From assembly GCF_002954715.1 (NCBI RefSeq), contig NZ_MSCP01000001.1, positions 1,458,118-1,522,117 on the forward strand: a stretch of 64,000 bases of DNA, given 5' to 3'. Position 1 is the first letter of the stretch. Every line of letters starts with the position of its first letter. Under the pieces are notes generated by a model that did no database searches, was not told where the DNA came from, and saw nothing but the letters and a program-made list of their open reading frames with translations. This DNA comes from Aliivibrio sifiae. GTDB taxonomy: Bacteria; Pseudomonadota; Gammaproteobacteria; Enterobacterales; Vibrionaceae. Of this stretch, positions 26,790-36,880 are shown piece by piece. Both the position numbers and the translations under genes were made by a program.

Positions 26790-27035
26790 AATGAAAACCT
26801 CTTTACTGAATATACTTCGATTCTAAATGATATTTATTATCAATTACATGAACGCAATCGCTAAACTAGATGTAAAATTAAATATGAACAAATTATAGCT
26901 CTGATACGTAACTATCTTTACTCACATAATACAAAAAGCAACTATCTCTCATTTTACCCTTATTTTTATGTTAATAAGTGGTAGAGTAGAAAAAGAGTAA
27001 AATTAATATAACCTATTTATTTGTAAGGATATTAT

Positions 27036-28031
27036 ATGAAGATTGCCATGTTCAGTACCAAATCTTACGATGAATCTTCTTTTAGTCGAATTAATGAGAA
27101 GTATCAATTTGAGTGTCAGTATTTCAACTTTCAGCTAACAGAAAGTACAGCACCCATCGCCAATGGTGCCGACGTTATTTGTGCTTTCGTTAATGATGAT
27201 CTATCTGAACCAGTGTTAACTAAACTTGCCTCACAAGGCACCAAATTAATCGCAATGCGTTGTGCTGGTTTTGATCGTGTTGATCTGGATGCAGCAAAAA
27301 AGCTAGGGCTACAAGTAGTTCGTGTTCCTGCTTATTCACCAGAAGCAATCGCTGAACACGCAGTTGGAATGATGATGTGCCTTAATCGCCGTTTTCATAA
27401 GGCATACCAACGAACTCGTGATGCAAATTTCTCTCTAGAGGGATTAACTGGCTTTAATTTCTTTGGAAAAACGGTAGGGGTTATCGGCTCAGGTAAAATA
27501 GGCCTTGCAACTATGCGTATTTTGAAGGGATTAGGGATGGAGATCCTTTGTTATGATCCATACCCAAGCCAAGTTGCTATTGATTTAGGCGTTAAATATA
27601 CGACCTTGGATGATATTTTCACCCATTCAGATGTGATCACATTACATTGCCCATTAACATCTGAAAATACACACTTACTAGATACTGACTCATTTGAGAA
27701 AATGAAAGATGGCGTGATGATCATCAATACAAGTAGAGGTGGATTGCTCAATTCAGCCAATGCTATTGAAGCATTAAAAGCAGGAAAAATTGGGGCACTT
27801 GGGTTGGATGTTTATGATCATGAAAAAGAATTGTTCTTCCAAGACAAATCAAACGACATAATTACTGATGATGTATTCCGCCGTTTATCTGCTTGTCATA
27901 ACGTTCTCTTTACTGGACACCAAGCATTCTTAACAGACGAAGCATTAGAAAATATTGCCGCTACGACATTAGGAAGTATTGATGCGTTTATTAAAGGTGA
28001 TGCGTCTGGTAATGAATTGATCCAAGCATAA
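27036..28031 (+). CDS. ldhA: Fermentative D-lactate dehydrogenase
   Basis: 331 residues (E. coli LdhA 329). It reduces pyruvate to D-lactate with NADH. Visible: the N-terminal catalytic domain FSTKSYDESSF, substrate-binding MRCAGFDRVDL, the Rossmann motif GVIGSGKIGLATMRIL, the catalytic Arg in INTSRGGLLN, Glu in LGLDVYDHEKELF and the catalytic His in FTGHQAFLT. AAGGA lies a few bases upstream of the ATG. Monocistronic, ending at a hairpin shared with the convergent response regulator gene. Confidence 0.94.
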   Translation: MKIAMFSTKSYDESSFSRINEKYQFECQYFNFQLTESTAPIANGADVICAFVNDDLSEPVLTKLASQGTKLIAMRCAGFDRVDLDAAKKLGLQVVRVPAYSPEAIAEHAVGMMMCLNRRFHKAYQRTRDANFSLEGLTGFNFFGKTVGVIGSGKIGLATMRILKGLGMEILCYDPYPSQVAIDLGVKYTTLDDIFTHSDVITLHCPLTSENTHLLDTDSFEKMKDGVMIINTSRGGLLNSANAIEALKAGKIGALGLDVYDHEKELFFQDKSNDIITDDVFRRLSACHNVLFTGHQAFLTDEALENIAATTLGSIDAFIKGDASGNELIQA

Positions 28032-28036
28032 TTATG

Positions 28037-28075
28037 ATAACTCCCTTATGTAAAAATAGTGCATGAGGGAGTTAT
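28037..28075. terminator. Long hairpin between ldhA and the response regulator gene
   Basis: ATAACTCCCT pairs with AGGGAGTTAT, and further inner pairing (TATG with CATG-like bases) extends the stem. No long T-run follows on either strand, so termination would be moderate. Confidence 0.5.
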
Positions 28076-28090
28076 AGTAAAAATACGAGA

Positions 28091-28564
28091 TTATCGTAGT
28101 CGGTTTAATACCACTTGTTGATCAAGGTATTCTTGATAATCGGTATATTCAAGCCCTTTATCAAACACAAACTCGGTCACCAAACGAGTGACTAATGCTC
28201 TTAATTCATCTGCGTTCCATGGTTTTTCAATATAGCTTTCAATACGAGCTCGATTAATAGCAATGATGGTATCTTGATGAGTTGCTTGACCCGTTAGAAG
28301 TACCTTCTTGGTTCTTAAGAAGCGGTAGTCGTGAGACACATCGGTTAATAACTCCACACCACTTTTACCCGGCATCACATGATCAGATAACACTAATGCA
28401 ATGTATCCACCTTCACTGTCCAATTCATCCATTAAGTCTAATGCTTCGTCTGCCGATTCACACTCTTCAATATTGATCCATGACTTTAGTGGCGCGAGAT
28501 CTTGCAAAACGGCACTCAGCACTTCCCTTTGATCGTCTACACAAATCAGATTAAGCTTTTCCAT
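28091..28564 (-). CDS. Receiver-domain response regulator without output domain
   Basis: 157 residues. A single CheY-like REC domain: acidic pair Asp10-Asp11, phospho-acceptor Asp61 in LVLSDHVMPG, Thr91 in LLTGQA and Lys114 in IEKPW. About 35 residues of helical tail follow without DNA-binding or enzymatic motifs. Its ATG overlaps the end of the kinase gene by 14 bases, so the two are a cognate pair. With no output domain it must act by protein contact or as a phosphate relay or sink. Confidence 0.85.
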   Translation of the reverse strand: MEKLNLICVDDQREVLSAVLQDLAPLKSWINIEECESADEALDLMDELDSEGGYIALVLSDHVMPGKSGVELLTDVSHDYRFLRTKKVLLTGQATHQDTIIAINRARIESYIEKPWNADELRALVTRLVTEFVFDKGLEYTDYQEYLDQQVVLNRLR

Positions 28565-29891
28565 GACCGTCCTCCACTGGCAATTTAATTCTAAAAATAG
28601 TTTTGTCCTGATTGCTTTTTACGGCAATTGAGCCACCGTATCCACTCAAGATCCGTTTCACAATCGCTAACCCTAACCCTAACCCAAAAGAGAGTCCGCC
28701 TTTTTTAGTCGTAAAGTTAGGCTGAAATATTTTACGTCTTGTCGCTTCATCAATTTCGGGGCCATTATTGGCAATAGTGACTAGGACAAAACGGTTTGAT
28801 ACTCTGGTAGAGATCTCAATCTCTGGTTCTTGTACCTTCTCCATCGCATCACTGGCATTCTTAATAATATTAGCCCATATCTGCACAAGCTCTGTTGCTG
28901 AGGCTTTCACCATAGGCATTGCCGCTGGGCTTAAATGCACAGAAACACGGCGTAAATCACTCTGCAATAGCACTAAGGCTTTATTGATACTGTCATTTAC
29001 ATCTAATATTTCATCGGTATCAATATCTGTTCGACCTAGCTGTTTAACTGAACGAACAATCCCAACAGAGTGCCTTGCAGCCAAACGCATATCATGCAGA
29101 TCTCGTCCTATGTTCCAATATCTTACCGCTTGCTCTGGACTTTTAAGCCAAAATTGAGAAAGCTCACCTTCTGGAACAGCTCTTGCCAATTCACGAGCAG
29201 TATCTCTATCAATACCGTAACTCACTTCAAGCTCTCGCCCTCGCTTTCTTACTTCAGAAGAGCTGATGTTTTGCCCGTGGATTAATCCTTGATCGACAAA
29301 ACTACTCGCTTCCGGATGTATCTCTTCAAGCAGCTCTAAAATAATAGACTGAAGCCGCTCTGTTTTACTGCTTAATACGCCTACTGCATTATTGAGTTCA
29401 TGTGCAATTCCCGCCGCTAGCTGTCCTAACGTTGTCATCTGCTCTGCTGAATATAGCTTTTGTAATGCTTTTTCTTTTTCAATAGATTCATGCATTGCTC
29501 TGCGTTGTCGACGAGAAAGTTCATTAACAATAATTGGTGTAAATTGAGCCGTTAAAGGGCCGTAACGCTCTAACTCAATCGCAGTTGTTTTTGAGTCAAT
29601 CCAACTTAATTCACTTTCTGTTTTACTTACCACGGTTGATGAAGCTATTAAGGTCTCTGAGAAAAAACTGTGTACTCCAATAAAAGCACCTTCAGAAGCG
29701 CTAAATACTTTAACTTGGTTCTCACCGTTTTCTTCTAAATAAAACCCTTCCAATTCTCCAGAACAAACGTAATAGAGACGGTCATTATCAGCCCCTTGCT
29801 CTAAAATCGTCTCTCCCGCAGGAATTACGACTCTTCGCTCGGGTTGACTAAAGTACGCATCAATCAAACGTTGTAATTTCTCTTGATTCAT
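28551..29891 (-). CDS. Soluble histidine kinase with N-terminal cNMP-binding-like domain
   Basis: 446 residues with no membrane helix. Residues about 15-130 form a CAP_ED cyclic-nucleotide-binding-like fold (IPAGETILEQG, LYYVCSGELEGFY). The HisKA dimerisation helix contains QLAAGIAHELNNAVG with phospho-acceptor His164; the ATPase part has N-box NIIKNASDAM and G-box FGLGLGLAIVKRI. A long helical insert lies between the phospho-helix and the ATPase. It is translated 3 bases after the DASS transporter stop and overlaps the receiver gene. The signal could be a nucleotide, a redox cue or the transporter's state. Confidence 0.85.
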   Translation of the reverse strand: MNQEKLQRLIDAYFSQPERRVVIPAGETILEQGADNDRLYYVCSGELEGFYLEENGENQVKVFSASEGAFIGVHSFFSETLIASSTVVSKTESELSWIDSKTTAIELERYGPLTAQFTPIIVNELSRRQRRAMHESIEKEKALQKLYSAEQMTTLGQLAAGIAHELNNAVGVLSSKTERLQSIILELLEEIHPEASSFVDQGLIHGQNISSSEVRKRGRELEVSYGIDRDTARELARAVPEGELSQFWLKSPEQAVRYWNIGRDLHDMRLAARHSVGIVRSVKQLGRTDIDTDEILDVNDSINKALVLLQSDLRRVSVHLSPAAMPMVKASATELVQIWANIIKNASDAMEKVQEPEIEISTRVSNRFVLVTIANNGPEIDEATRRKIFQPNFTTKKGGLSFGLGLGLAIVKRILSGYGGSIAVKSNQDKTIFRIKLPVEDGHGKA

Positions 29892-29894
29892 AAG

Positions 29895-31331
29895 CTATCC
29901 AATATGACCAACAGTGTGAAGAACCCATACCATAACAAAACTTAATAAAACCCCTATTACCCCTAAGATTACGCCTGTTTTCGCCATTTGGCTGCTTTCT
30001 ACATTCCCAGTAGCGTGTGCTAACGCATTTGGTGGCGTACTGATTGGTAATGACATGCCTAGTGAAGCAGCAAACGTTACGATTAAGATAAGCGTTAACT
30101 CTCCGCCAAGCGGTGTCAATGACGTCATAGAGGTACCTAACGCTGCCATGATCGGCATCAATAAGTTAGCGGTTGCCGTATGCGACATGAAGTTTGCCAT
30201 GATTAAACATAAGAAAGCCGCACCAAATAAAACCACGTAAGGTGAGTAAGCATCAAATGGAATACTATGAACCACTAATTTAGCTAAGCCTGTCTTATCT
30301 AAAGCTAAACCAAGCGCAATACCACCCGATACTAACCATAGAACATCCCATGAAATTTTCTTAAGATCTTCTTTATTGATAATCCCTGTAATAGAGAAAA
30401 CAGCAACTGGAATAAGAGCAACTGTATATGAGTTCATGCCGTGACTTGATCCCATTAACCACAATAAGATCGTACCTGCGAAGGTGATATAAACGGTGAT
30501 CGCTTTTGGTGTTTTTAAGAACTTACCTTTGATATCCAAATTCATTGTAGTTTGCTTTGCTGGATACAAATAAGTAATTAAAAACCAAGCAAGAGCCATC
30601 ATTACAATCACAAATGGCACCCCAAATACCATCCATTCACCAAAAGTAATTAAGTTATCTCCCACTAAATATTTTAGTGCGATCGCATTTGGCGGGGTTC
30701 CAATTGGGGTTCCAATACCACCAATGTTTGCGGCAATTGGGATACACAACGCAAACGCAACGCGACCCGGATCTTTTGGACCAAATACGGCAATAACTGG
30801 CGTTAAAATGGATAACATCATCGCTGTTGTCGCGGTATTAGACATGAACATCGAGAAAATACCAGTGATCAACATCAAACCCAACATTACAAATTTTGGA
30901 TCTGTCCCAAATGGTTTTAGTAATACTCTCGCTAAGTTGACATCTAATCGATATTTTGTTGCCGCCATTGCGAGGAAGAATCCACCTAAGAACAGCATAA
31001 TTATCGGACTGGCAAAGGTTGCCATGATGTCACTGTAATTTAACAGTTCTCCAAAATGAGGAGCGTCTTGATTCATCTTAAATAAGATAAACCCTTTATC
31101 AGAAACCATTAAAAGTTCTAAAACAATAATGACTACTGAGGTTGCGTAAATTGGAATTGGCTCAAATACCCAGCACAGTGCTGCCAATAAAAAGATAGCG
31201 ATGACACGCTGCTGAATGATCGTCATACCCTCAAAAGGGAAAGCAGACAAAGGCATCAAAAGAATGATGAGTGGGATAATTGTTGGGATTAAATACTTCA
31301 TGTATTGACGCATAACGCTACCGACTTCCAT
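29895..31331 (-). CDS. DASS/SLC13-family anion (dicarboxylate) transporter
   Basis: About 478 residues from ATG 31331; ATG 31313 is an equally possible start, and neither has a strong ribosome binding site. It has about 11 membrane helices and the paired SNT-type motifs of Na+-coupled DASS carriers: FMSNTATTAMML with GTPIGTPPNAIA in the first half, and FMSHTATANLLMP with SLPISTPPNALA in the second. Homologues such as VcINDY carry succinate and other C4-dicarboxylates or citrate. It is first in an operon with a kinase and receiver, which suggests transport-linked sensing. Confidence 0.85.
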   Translation of the reverse strand: MEVGSVMRQYMKYLIPTIIPLIILLMPLSAFPFEGMTIIQQRVIAIFLLAALCWVFEPIPIYATSVVIIVLELLMVSDKGFILFKMNQDAPHFGELLNYSDIMATFASPIIMLFLGGFFLAMAATKYRLDVNLARVLLKPFGTDPKFVMLGLMLITGIFSMFMSNTATTAMMLSILTPVIAVFGPKDPGRVAFALCIPIAANIGGIGTPIGTPPNAIALKYLVGDNLITFGEWMVFGVPFVIVMMALAWFLITYLYPAKQTTMNLDIKGKFLKTPKAITVYITFAGTILLWLMGSSHGMNSYTVALIPVAVFSITGIINKEDLKKISWDVLWLVSGGIALGLALDKTGLAKLVVHSIPFDAYSPYVVLFGAAFLCLIMANFMSHTATANLLMPIMAALGTSMTSLTPLGGELTLILIVTFAASLGMSLPISTPPNALAHATGNVESSQMAKTGVILGVIGVLLSFVMVWVLHTVGHIG

Positions 31332-31450
31332 AGAACAATAAGGGGTAATAACAAGAATTATCTCCTTAACCAATCATTCGGTATAACGTGTTAGATCAAT
31401 CATTATTTCAAAATAAGAACAAATATATAATTTTGTGACACTTGTATCAT

Positions 31451-31478
31451 AAAAAAAGAGCTACATCTCTGCAGCTCT
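31451..31478 (-). terminator. Intrinsic terminator of topA
   Basis: On the minus strand a 9-bp stem, AGAGCTGCA with TGTAGCTCT and a GAGA loop, is followed by seven T. It lies 33 bases after the topA stop. Confidence 0.85.
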
Positions 31479-31510
31479 CATCATTCAGTCTGATTATAAT
31501 GCTTTAATAA

Positions 31511-34150
31511 TTAAGACTCTTTCTCAGCTTTTGGCTTTTTACGTTTATCTGTAATTGCCCATTTTCCGTCGATGTATAAACCAGTCCAACCTGATGGCTT
31601 ACCATCATTTTCAGTACGAACGTAGTTTTCTTTCGTTTTACGACTAAAGCGAACTACTGCAGGTTTACCATCTGGATCATGTGTTGGCGCTTCCGTTAAG
31701 TAAGTAAACTTAGGAGACAAGCGATCTTTAAAACGAACTAACTCTTCCACTAATGGCGCTCGTGTTTCACGCGATTTAGGGAAGGTACTTGCTGCCAAGA
31801 ATAAACCTGATGCGCCATCACGTAGTACAAAGTACGCATCTGACTTTTCACATTCCAATTCCGGAAGATGAACAGGATCTTCTTTTGGTGGCGCAACTTC
31901 GCCATTTCTCAGGATCTTACGAGTGTTTTTACACGTCTCGCTCGTACAATCCATATATTTACCAAAGCGACCATTTTTAAGCTCCATATCTGAACCACAT
32001 TTGTCACATTCGACAATCGGTCCATCATAGCCTTTAAGTTGGAACTCACCTTTCTCAACAATGTAGCCTTCACAGTTCGGGTTATTACCACAAACATGAA
32101 GCTTACGATCTTGGTCAATCAGGTAAGGGTCCATAGCGGTTTCACACTTAGGACAACGTTTCTTCGCGCGCAATGCGGCAGTTTCTACGTCTTCTTCAAG
32201 AACATTTATAATGCCCTCTTCATTGCCTAAGTTAATGGTTGTCTTACAACGTTCTTTTGGTGGTAATGCGTAACCAGAGCATCCAAGAAACACCCCAGTT
32301 GATGCAGTACGAATACCCATATTACGGCTACAAGTAGGACACTTAATATCAGTTTCTACGATATTATTTGGTGACATACCGCCTTCTGATTCATCAAGCT
32401 CAGCTTTAGCAATATCGTCAGTGAAATCTTGGAAGAAAGCATTAAGCACATCTTTCCAATCTTTATCACCTTCTGCGATTTTATCTAAGTTGCCTTCCAT
32501 ACGAGCAGTAAAATCGTAATCCATTAAATCATCAAACGATTGATTTAAGCGGTCTGTAACGATTTCACCCATTTTTTCTGCATAGAAACGACGACTTTCA
32601 ACACGAACATAACCACGGTCTTGAATTGTTGAGATGATAGATGCATAAGTTGATGGACGACCAATGCCTTTTTTCTCAAGTTCTTTAACCAATGCAGCTT
32701 CTGTGAAACGCGCTGGTGGCTTAGTAAAGTGTTGTTTTGGATCAAGCTGTTCTAATTTTAGCTTATCGCCAAGTTGAACCGCTGGAAGTAATTGATCTTC
32801 ATTTTTACCCATTGGACGTTGCACACGAGTCCAACCATCAAACTTCAGGATACGACCTTTCGCTTTTAGGGTAAATTCATCGGCTTTTACGCTCAATGTG
32901 GTTGAATCGTATTGTGCTGGTGTCATTTGGCACGCCACAAATTGATTCCAAATGAGGTTGTAAAGTTTATGAGCGTCCGCTTCCATACCTTGCAGGTCAT
33001 CAACTTTCACTTCTACGCTTGAAGGACGAATAGCTTCGTGAGCTTCTTGTGCGCCTTCTTTGCTTCCATAAATAATTGGGGCTGCTGGTAAATAGTTCTC
33101 GCCATACTCAGAACCAATAAACTCACGTAACGTCTCTACAGCTTCTTTACTCAAGTTAGTTGAATCAGTACGCATGTAAGTGATGTAACCACCCTCATAG
33201 AGGCGCTGAGCTAGCATCATAGTCTTTTTCACACCGTAGCCTAAGCGAGTACTTGCCGCTTGCTGCAATGTTGAAGTAATGAATGGTGCAGATGGCTTAC
33301 TTTTCGTAGGACGATCTTCACGCTTACAAACTTCGTATTCCGCTTTCTCAAGAATGCTTACTGCCGCTTGTGTATCAACTTCATTAAGAGGCTTAAAAGC
33401 AGAACCATTACGTTGAGCAACCTGCAAACGGAAATTTTCTTTACCCGCTGTCAGTGTATCCGCATGAATATCCCAAAACTCTTCAGGGATAAACGCATTA
33501 ATTTCACGTTCACGTTCTACCAGTACCTTCACAGCAACTGATTGAACACGGCCAGCAGATAAACCGCGAGCCACTTTTTTCCACAATAATGGAGATGCCA
33601 TGAAACCAACAACACGGTCTAAGAAACGACGTGCTTGTTGTGCATTCACACCTGGCATGCTTAATTCGCCAGGAGTTTCGAACGCTTGTTGAATCGCATT
33701 TTTTGTAATTTCGTTAAAAACTACTCGTTTATAGCGTGAATCATCACCACCGATGATCTCGCGAAGGTGCCACGCAATAGCTTCCCCTTCACGGTCCAAA
33801 TCGGTTGCGAGATAAATAGTATCTGCGTTTTCAGCCAGTTTTTGTAATTCAGCGACGACTTTTTCTTTGCCAGGAAGAATTTGGTAATTCGCCGCCCAAT
33901 CATTATATGGGTCAATACCCATTTTATTGATCAGATTCTTCTTGTCTCTTTCTTTCTTAATGCGTGCTTTATCTTCAACACTCATACCTTTGGTTGACGC
34001 TGCCGCCGTTTTCTTTCCGGTGCTTGTCGAACCCATAGGCAAATCACGAACGTGACCTACACTGGATTTTACGATGAAGTCTTTGCCAAGGTATTTATTA
34101 ATTGTTTTTGCTTTGGCTGGTGACTCCACGATAACTAGAGATTTACCCAT
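31511..34150 (-). CDS. topA: DNA topoisomerase I
   Basis: 879 residues (E. coli TopA 865), a type IA enzyme that relaxes negative supercoils. TOPRIM domain: [18 protein letters not shown] and [16 protein letters not shown]. The active-site Tyr is in [14 protein letters not shown]. Zinc-ribbon repeats follow: CPTCSRNMG..., [10 protein letters not shown]...CGNNPNC and CDKCGSDME...CTSETC, then a basic C-terminal region ending [10 protein letters not shown]. It is flanked by yciN and sohB in the familiar gamma-proteobacterial order. Monocistronic with its own terminator. Confidence 0.98.
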   Translation of the reverse strand: MGKSLVIVESPAKAKTINKYLGKDFIVKSSVGHVRDLPMGSTSTGKKTAAASTKGMSVEDKARIKKERDKKNLINKMGIDPYNDWAANYQILPGKEKVVAELQKLAENADTIYLATDLDREGEAIAWHLREIIGGDDSRYKRVVFNEITKNAIQQAFETPGELSMPGVNAQQARRFLDRVVGFMASPLLWKKVARGLSAGRVQSVAVKVLVEREREINAFIPEEFWDIHADTLTAGKENFRLQVAQRNGSAFKPLNEVDTQAAVSILEKAEYEVCKREDRPTKSKPSAPFITSTLQQAASTRLGYGVKKTMMLAQRLYEGGYITYMRTDSTNLSKEAVETLREFIGSEYGENYLPAAPIIYGSKEGAQEAHEAIRPSSVEVKVDDLQGMEADAHKLYNLIWNQFVACQMTPAQYDSTTLSVKADEFTLKAKGRILKFDGWTRVQRPMGKNEDQLLPAVQLGDKLKLEQLDPKQHFTKPPARFTEAALVKELEKKGIGRPSTYASIISTIQDRGYVRVESRRFYAEKMGEIVTDRLNQSFDDLMDYDFTARMEGNLDKIAEGDKDWKDVLNAFFQDFTDDIAKAELDESEGGMSPNNIVETDIKCPTCSRNMGIRTASTGVFLGCSGYALPPKERCKTTINLGNEEGIINVLEEDVETAALRAKKRCPKCETAMDPYLIDQDRKLHVCGNNPNCEGYIVEKGEFQLKGYDGPIVECDKCGSDMELKNGRFGKYMDCTSETCKNTRKILRNGEVAPPKEDPVHLPELECEKSDAYFVLRDGASGLFLAASTFPKSRETRAPLVEELVRFKDRLSPKFTYLTEAPTHDPDGKPAVVRFSRKTKENYVRTENDGKPSGWTGLYIDGKWAITDKRKKPKAEKES

Positions 34151-34538
34151 AATGTCTCACTAACGTCCTCGTGCTGAAATACAAAACTGTCGAAAAAAAC
34201 AATATCCACAGCTATAAATTGAACTTTTATCTATATATTACTATTGAGGGAGGATGCCATCACGTCAACCTCTTTTTTTACAATTGCTTCTAAATGGTCG
34301 CGCTTTGGACAGTTGTTAAGTAGATGTAATTATCACTTGATACTTTTTCAAGCGTTCTCATTTCGGTCGAATCTATTAACATTTACTGACTAATAGCTCA
34401 AAAAGTTAATTCAATATCTTGCAGTTGCTCACAATTATTTCTTAGTCATTTATTTTAATCATCATGATTTACATCAATTGTATTTTTAAGTCTTTATGCT
34501 TAAAATTCCTCTTTTATATGGCAAAAAATGAGTGACGT
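34151..34538. other. 388-base intergenic region between divergent topA and yciN
   Basis: Contains the two divergent promoter regions, very AT-rich, with an FNR-like site near the yciN end. I see no small ORF with a ribosome binding site and no RNA gene. Confidence 0.5.
34464..34477 (+). promoter_or_regulatory. FNR-like site upstream of yciN
   Basis: ATGATTTACATCAA differs from TTGAT-N4-ATCAA only at the first base. Its centre lies about 68 bases before the yciN start codon, a plausible promoter position. One mismatch and no confirmed -10 make this tentative. Confidence 0.4.
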
Positions 34539-34784
34539 ATGAGCGATAAAAAATCCATTTCTGAGGCTGATTTACTGTTAATCGCCAATCAAATCATTCA
34601 AGATCACGAAAACTATGTTGAAGGTATGCGTGCAACGAGCGTAGAAGAAAAAGATGAAGTACTCGTGTTTAAAGGTGAATACTTTTTATCTGTTCAAGGT
34701 TTACCTACTGAAAAAACAACGGCTGTATTTAATATGTTTAAATACCTTGCTCATCAGTTATCAAAGAAGTTTACTGTTAAGTAA
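34539..34784 (+). CDS. yciN: YciN-family small protein
   Basis: 81 residues (E. coli YciN 83). It is recognised by ANQIIQDHE, GEYFLSVQGLPTEKTTAVFNMFKYLAHQLS and its place between topA and sohB. A soluble cytoplasmic protein of unknown function. Monocistronic with a terminator shared with convergent sohB. Confidence 0.9.
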   Translation: MSDKKSISEADLLLIANQIIQDHENYVEGMRATSVEEKDEVLVFKGEYFLSVQGLPTEKTTAVFNMFKYLAHQLSKKFTVK

Positions 34785-34804
34785 TTTTTGATAAATCCAA
34801 ATAA

Positions 34805-34835
34805 TAAAAAAGGCTGAATAATTCAGCCTTTTTTA
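34805..34835. terminator. Bidirectional terminator between yciN and sohB
   Basis: GGCTGAA pairs with TTCAGCC around a 3-base loop, flanked by an A-run on the left and a T-run on the right, so it works on both strands. Confidence 0.88.
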
Positions 34836-34856
34836 TTATAAGTCATCTATACAAAA

Positions 34857-35918
34857 TTAAACAATCGGTCGCTGACCCTTGCTAATTAAACGCATAAAAA
34901 CATTCTCTGCAGATTGACCTGCAACTCCTGCGATTTTATCACTCAACTTTTTCTTTTGTACATAATGAATTGCCAGTACTTCGCGATTTTTACATGCTTG
35001 TGTTACGTAATCATCCGAAGTTTGAATGGCATCTATCAAGCCTAATTCTAATGCTTGCTTACCAAACCAATGCTCGCCAGTTGCTACTTTTTCAAGGTCT
35101 AATTCAGCGCGGTGTTCGTGAATAAAGTCTTTAAATAGTACGTGCGTTTCTTCCAACTCTAACTGAAATTTTTCACGTGCTTTATCGCTGTTTTCACCAA
35201 ACATAGTTAACGTACGCTTGTATTCACCAGCCGTCAGTTGTTCAAACTCAATATCGTTTTTCTTCAATAACTTACTAAAGTTTGGCAACTGTGCTACAAC
35301 ACCAATAGAACCAACAATAGCAAATGGGGCTGCAATGATCTTTTCACCAATACAAGCCATCATATAACCACCAGAAGCGGCTACTTTATCGACGGAAACT
35401 GTTAGCTTAATATTAGCATCACGTAAACGATCTAATTGTGATGACGCCAGCCCATAACCATGAACCATACCACCACCACTTTCAAGACGTAAAAGAACCT
35501 CATCACCCTCAACTGAAATAGCTAAAATTGCTGAAACTTCTTCACGTAATGCTGCAACTTCTTTAGCATCAATGCTGCCTTTAAAATCAAGAACAAATAA
35601 GCGAGCGTCACGCTTCAGCTCTAATTCCCCTGATTTAGCAGCTTGCTTAACTTCTTTTTGTTTTGCTTTATCAGCTTCTTTATTTGCTTTTTTCTCAGCT
35701 TTTGCCCGTGCTTTTAATTCTGCATCATCAAATAAATGATGCTCTAACTCAGCCACTGTATCTTTATATTGCTCTGTTAAATTAGAAACTTCTAACTCGC
35801 CTTTTGCACCTGCTGATTTTCCACTAACCGCTTTAGCTACCACTAAAATGGCAATAATAGAAACAACCACTGTTGCTATCTTTGCTAAAAAGAGACCGTA
35901 ATCAAACAAAAATTCCAA
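34857..35918 (-). CDS. sohB: SohB, signal peptide peptidase A-type inner-membrane serine protease
   Basis: 353 residues (E. coli SohB about 349). An N-terminal membrane anchor (residues about 8-30) is followed by a lysine-rich coiled region and an S49 peptidase domain: DFKGSIDAKEV, LESGGGMVHGYGLASSQL, catalytic Ser in KVAASGGYMMACIG, and APFAIVGSIGVVAQLPN. The start is TTG 35918, with GAGGG about 9 bases upstream; the next residues match the E. coli N-terminus MELLSEYGLFLAK in pattern. It is thought to degrade membrane or periplasmic peptides. Confidence 0.93.
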   Translation of the reverse strand: MEFLFDYGLFLAKIATVVVSIIAILVVAKAVSGKSAGAKGELEVSNLTEQYKDTVAELEHHLFDDAELKARAKAEKKANKEADKAKQKEVKQAAKSGELELKRDARLFVLDFKGSIDAKEVAALREEVSAILAISVEGDEVLLRLESGGGMVHGYGLASSQLDRLRDANIKLTVSVDKVAASGGYMMACIGEKIIAAPFAIVGSIGVVAQLPNFSKLLKKNDIEFEQLTAGEYKRTLTMFGENSDKAREKFQLELEETHVLFKDFIHEHRAELDLEKVATGEHWFGKQALELGLIDAIQTSDDYVTQACKNREVLAIHYVQKKKLSDKIAGVAGQSAENVFMRLISKGQRPIV

Positions 35919-36022
35919 TGTAATACCCTCTTAAGTATGTTTCGTGTATTGTACCTAACTTAACCCAAAGTTAATTCACCTTATGATAAAAATTCGCACT
36001 AAATGCGTGTTTTTACACCAAT

Positions 36023-36043
36023 ATACTGTAAAAAAAACAGTAT
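36023..36043. promoter_or_regulatory. LexA-like inverted repeat upstream of yciK
   Basis: ATACTGT (36023-36029) and ACAGTAT (36037-36043) are perfect 7-bp inverted arms around seven A. LexA boxes have CTG-N10-CAG; here the spacing is N9, one base short, within a homopolymer of eight A. It lies 38 bases before the yciK start codon. Confidence 0.4.
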
Positions 36044-36080
36044 GACTTTACGGTGAACGTTGAAATACAAGGATTACAGA

Positions 36081-36821
36081 GTGGACTATCAGGTTTCAGC
36101 TGACACATTAAAAAATAAAATAATTCTAGTGACCGGCGCCGGTGATGGCATTGGTAAACAAGCCGCATTGCATTATGCTCAACATGGTGCAACCGTAATT
36201 CTTTTAGGCCGCACAGTGGCTAAATTAGAAGCAGTTTACGATGAGATTGAAGCAGCAGGTTACCCTACTCCTGCTATTGTTCCTTTAGATTTAAAAGGAG
36301 CAACAAAACAACATTATGTTGATATGGCAGAGACCATTCAGAGTCAATTTGGTCAACTCGATGGCCTATTACATAATGCGGGCTTATTAGGCATGTTAAG
36401 TCCTTTTGAGCAATTTGAAGAAGCTATTTTTGATGAAGTCATGCAGATTAACGTCAAGGCGCAATTTTTAATGACTCAAGCCCTATTACCCGCGTTACAA
36501 CAATCAAATGATGCTCGTATTATCTTTACAACATCTACGGTTGGTCATCAAGGTCGTGCTTTTTGGGGAGCTTATGCTATCTCAAAATTTGCAACTGAAG
36601 GTATGATGCAAACATTAGCGCATGAAATGGAAGGTACATCGGTGAAGGTTAATGCTATTAACCCTGGTGGCACTCATACACGCATGCGTGCACAAGCCTT
36701 CCCTGCTGAAGACATTAGCTTACTTAAAACACCAAAAGATATTATGCCGCTATACGTTTACTTAATGGCTCCAGAAAGCATTACAGTCAATGGCCAATGT
36801 ATTGATGCGCAGCCAAAATAA
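36081..36821 (+). CDS. yciK: YciK, short-chain dehydrogenase/reductase
   Basis: 246 residues, starting at GTG 36081 with AAGGA 8 bases upstream; a TTG 21 bases earlier in frame has no comparable site. SDR features: the nucleotide-binding motif VTGAGDGIGKQAA, LHNAGLLG, the catalytic YAISKFATEGMM (Tyr and Lys) and INPGGTHTRMRAQAFP. E. coli YciK is similar in length and sits next to cob/rluB-region genes. A cytoplasmic oxidoreductase with no known substrate. Confidence 0.92.
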   Translation: MDYQVSADTLKNKIILVTGAGDGIGKQAALHYAQHGATVILLGRTVAKLEAVYDEIEAAGYPTPAIVPLDLKGATKQHYVDMAETIQSQFGQLDGLLHNAGLLGMLSPFEQFEEAIFDEVMQINVKAQFLMTQALLPALQQSNDARIIFTTSTVGHQGRAFWGAYAISKFATEGMMQTLAHEMEGTSVKVNAINPGGTHTRMRAQAFPAEDISLLKTPKDIMPLYVYLMAPESITVNGQCIDAQPK

Positions 36822-36880
36822 TATCAAATCAATTAAATGACTTATTTATTGCTGAAATTGGCATAAATACAGAAAGAATA

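Noticed and set aside
26821-26850. TGATA-N5-TATCA inverted repeat between the phosphohexomutase gene and ldhA
   Set aside because: Spacing does not fit FNR, and so short a repeat is expected by chance in AT-rich DNA.
31331-31373. AAGGAG before a TTG in the DASS transporter leader
   Set aside because: The TTG is out of frame with the transporter and gives only a short peptide; not convincing as a start or leader gene.
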